Positions 45,179 to 46,670 of a stretch of DNA of 46,670 nt are shown one piece after another. This DNA is from Enterococcus sp. (GTDB lineage Bacteria; Bacillota; Bacilli; Lactobacillales; Enterococcaceae). Under the pieces are notes generated by a model. The model had not been told where the DNA came from, did not search any database, and saw nothing but the letters and a program-made list of their open reading frames with translations. Each line of letters starts with the position of its first letter. The stretch's first letter is position 1. The stretch spans positions 1-46,670 of the forward strand of contig NZ_JALAHI010000111.1 in the NCBI RefSeq assembly GCF_022711995.1, given 5' to 3'. The position numbers were made by a program, and so were the translations under genes.

Positions 45179-45198
45179 CTTCCTCACCTACCAACTCT

Positions 45199-45204
45199 AG
45201 TATA
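45199..45204 (-). promoter_or_regulatory. -10 element of the mtlA2-mtlR-mtlF2 unit
   Basis: TATACT on the minus strand, giving a leader of only about 14 bases before the ATG at 45178. The -35 at 17 bases is weak (TTTCTT). Confidence 0.45.
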
Positions 45205-45265
45205 GTTTGGTTTGCTACAAAAAGAAATAACCTTAGATTATGCTTATTCTTTATGAATGTATTAA

Positions 45266-45293
45266 AAAAGCTGACGGAAACCGTCAGCTTAAA
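45266..45293 (-). terminator. Terminator of the NlpC/P60 gene
   Basis: Minus-strand stem AAGCTGACGG/CCGTCAGCTT around TTT, followed by TTTTAA. Lies after the stop of the SagA-like gene. Confidence 0.85.
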
Positions 45294-45320
45294 GCATTGT
45301 ATTATTTCAATCGTTTTTAA

Positions 45321-46625
45321 TTAATTTACACGCACAGCAAAACTTGGTGAGTAATAAGAGTAGCTACTTACTGAAACGCTTTGTCCAGGAGTAGGTGCAT
45401 GGATATATTGTCCGCCACCAAGTGCAATGGCTACGTGGTGCGTACTTCCACGTGAACCCCAGAATAACAGGTCACCCGCTTTTGCTTCATTGATTGAAAT
45501 GACCGTACCAGAGTATTCTTGTTCATAGGTCACTCGAGGTAATGAAATTCCTACTTTTGCAAATACATATTGAGTAAAACCGGAACAATCAAACCCGTTC
45601 GGCGTGGTTCCACCCCATACATATGGTGTGCCAAGATATTTCATTGCTTCTGAAACAATGGCTGATCCATTTACAGATTGTGAAGGAACATTTGTATTAT
45701 TTTTAGGTTCATCCACGTCTGTATCTTGCTTAGGCGTTTCTTTTTCTACTGAATTGTTTGTTTCAGAATTATTGTCAGTGTTAGATGTTCCAGTTGTTGT
45801 ACTTGACTCACTTGAATTCGATTCATTTGAGGTATTCGCTTTGTTTGCTTCTGTTGTATTGCTTGTACTTGACTCAGTTTTCGCTGCTTCTTCACGTTCT
45901 CTAGCTAATTTTGCTGCCTCTTCTGCAGCAGCAATTCGTGCTTGTTCAGCTTGATAGCTTTCTTTTTGTTTTTCTAAGTCTGCTTTTTCATCTTCTTTTG
46001 ATGATTGTTGTAAAGCAAGATCTGCTTTTAAAACATTTAAATCTGCTTGTTTCGATTGAAGAGTGCCTACTTGTTTCTCAAGCTCAAGTTTATTTTCTTC
46101 AATTTCTTTTAGTTTTTTATCATTTTCATTTTTTTTCGTTTTAACTGCTTCTTGATCTGCTTTTTGTTGTTGAACCAGTTCATTGTTAGCATTAACAATC
46201 GTTGTCATAGCTTGCACGCGACCAATAGCATCCGTTAATGAATCTGCTTCAAGAACAGCATCAATAAAATTGGTGCTTTGTCCATTCACTTGGACGTCTC
46301 TTGCTTGCTTTTGAATCGCTTCTTCTCGTTTCTCAATCCGAACATTTAAGTCATCGATTTCTTTTTGCAATTTTGCTGAATCAGCATTTAGAGTAGATTG
46401 TTGCTCTAATAATGCTTCTGCTTTTTCATTGATAGCTGCAACATCATTTTCTAATGCTTCAATTTGCGCTTGAGCATCAGCTTGTTGATTTTTTAGATTA
46501 TTGATTTCTTGATCTTTTTGTTCAATTTTGCTATCAAAGTCGTCTGCTACTACAAGTGTTGGTGTTACAATTGAAGTAAGCGCAATGGAACTCACTAACA
46601 ATACTGATAAAATACGTTTTTTCAC
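45321..46625 (-). CDS. sagA: Secreted SagA-like NlpC/P60 peptidoglycan hydrolase
   Basis: A 434-aa secreted endopeptidase resembling enterococcal SagA. Signal peptide (about 1-27, ending VVA before DD); long coiled coil (about 30-245) as in regulators and hydrolases of division; Ser/Thr/Asn-rich linker (about 246-320); NlpC/P60 domain (about 325-434) with catalytic Cys in NGFDCSGFTQY, His in STHHVAIALG and a final His in YIHAPTPG. The start is GTG with GGAGG eight bases upstream. In E. faecium SagA cuts muropeptides and affects daughter-cell separation and host NOD2 signalling; the same activity is inferred here. Confidence 0.92.
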   Translation of the reverse strand: MKKRILSVLLVSSIALTSIVTPTLVVADDFDSKIEQKDQEINNLKNQQADAQAQIEALENDVAAINEKAEALLEQQSTLNADSAKLQKEIDDLNVRIEKREEAIQKQARDVQVNGQSTNFIDAVLEADSLTDAIGRVQAMTTIVNANNELVQQQKADQEAVKTKKNENDKKLKEIEENKLELEKQVGTLQSKQADLNVLKADLALQQSSKEDEKADLEKQKESYQAEQARIAAAEEAAKLAREREEAAKTESSTSNTTEANKANTSNESNSSESSTTTGTSNTDNNSETNNSVEKETPKQDTDVDEPKNNTNVPSQSVNGSAIVSEAMKYLGTPYVWGGTTPNGFDCSGFTQYVFAKVGISLPRVTYEQEYSGTVISINEAKAGDLLFWGSRGSTHHVAIALGGGQYIHAPTPGQSVSVSSYSYYSPSFAVRVN

Positions 46626-46670
46626 CCTTCATTCCTCCGCCTAACTTTTCCTTGATGTTTAAATTAATAT

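Overview
The window is chromosomal DNA of a low-GC Gram-positive coccus, most likely an Enterococcus. Evidence: ctsR sits next to clpC with no mcsA/mcsB; the gmk-rpoZ-priA-def-fmt-rsmB-prpC-prkC block is in the usual order; the last protein resembles the enterococcal SagA-type NlpC/P60 hydrolase; intergenic hairpins carry the GAGACAGAAGT and GGGACAAAAGT motifs familiar from enterococci; and the left end is a Listeria/Enterococcus-type extracellular electron transfer locus. Most of the window is conserved core genome. I see no phage, insertion sequence, CRISPR array, tRNA or rRNA.

Layout. (1) 73-4168, plus strand: ndh2, eetA, eetB, dmkB, the membrane/quinone half of flavin-based extracellular electron transfer. 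(2) 4312-8036, minus: glutathione reductase (with a striking cluster of DnaA boxes inside the gene), then the paired U32 proteins TrhP1/TrhP2 for tRNA wobble-uridine hydroxylation. (3) 8345-11292, minus: ctsR-clpC protein quality control. (4) 11531-21828, minus: yicC, a small unknown gene, gmk, rpoZ, priA, def, fmt, rsmB, prpC, prkC (nucleotide supply, replication restart, initiator-Met processing, rRNA methylation, PASTA-kinase signalling). (5) 21842-26130: PC4-like protein, patatin-like phospholipase, class A sortase, an unknown plus-strand gene, and thiT behind a TPP riboswitch. (6) 26566-29980, minus: purR, glmU, prs. (7) 30116-33631, minus: ispE and the zinc importer adcACB with Zur-like operators. 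(8) 33800-37377: small heat-shock protein, envelope proteins of unknown function, a structured non-coding segment, a DJ-1/PfpI protein and a small unknown. (9) 37510-45178, minus: two mannitol-type PTS modules around one MtlR regulator. (10) 45321-46625, minus: secreted coiled-coil NlpC/P60 hydrolase.

Most notable non-gene signals: five perfect plus two near-perfect DnaA boxes in about 145 bp inside gor; a 165-bp rod-shaped RNA-like fold at 35602-35765; a prs promoter whose -10 lies in the 5' arm of the glmU terminator; paired Zur-like boxes flanking the adcA promoter; a TPP riboswitch whose pairing partners suggest control of translation; and an MtlR-box plus cre promoter in front of only one of the two mannitol modules.

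All functional calls rest on motif reading and family knowledge; no database search was run.
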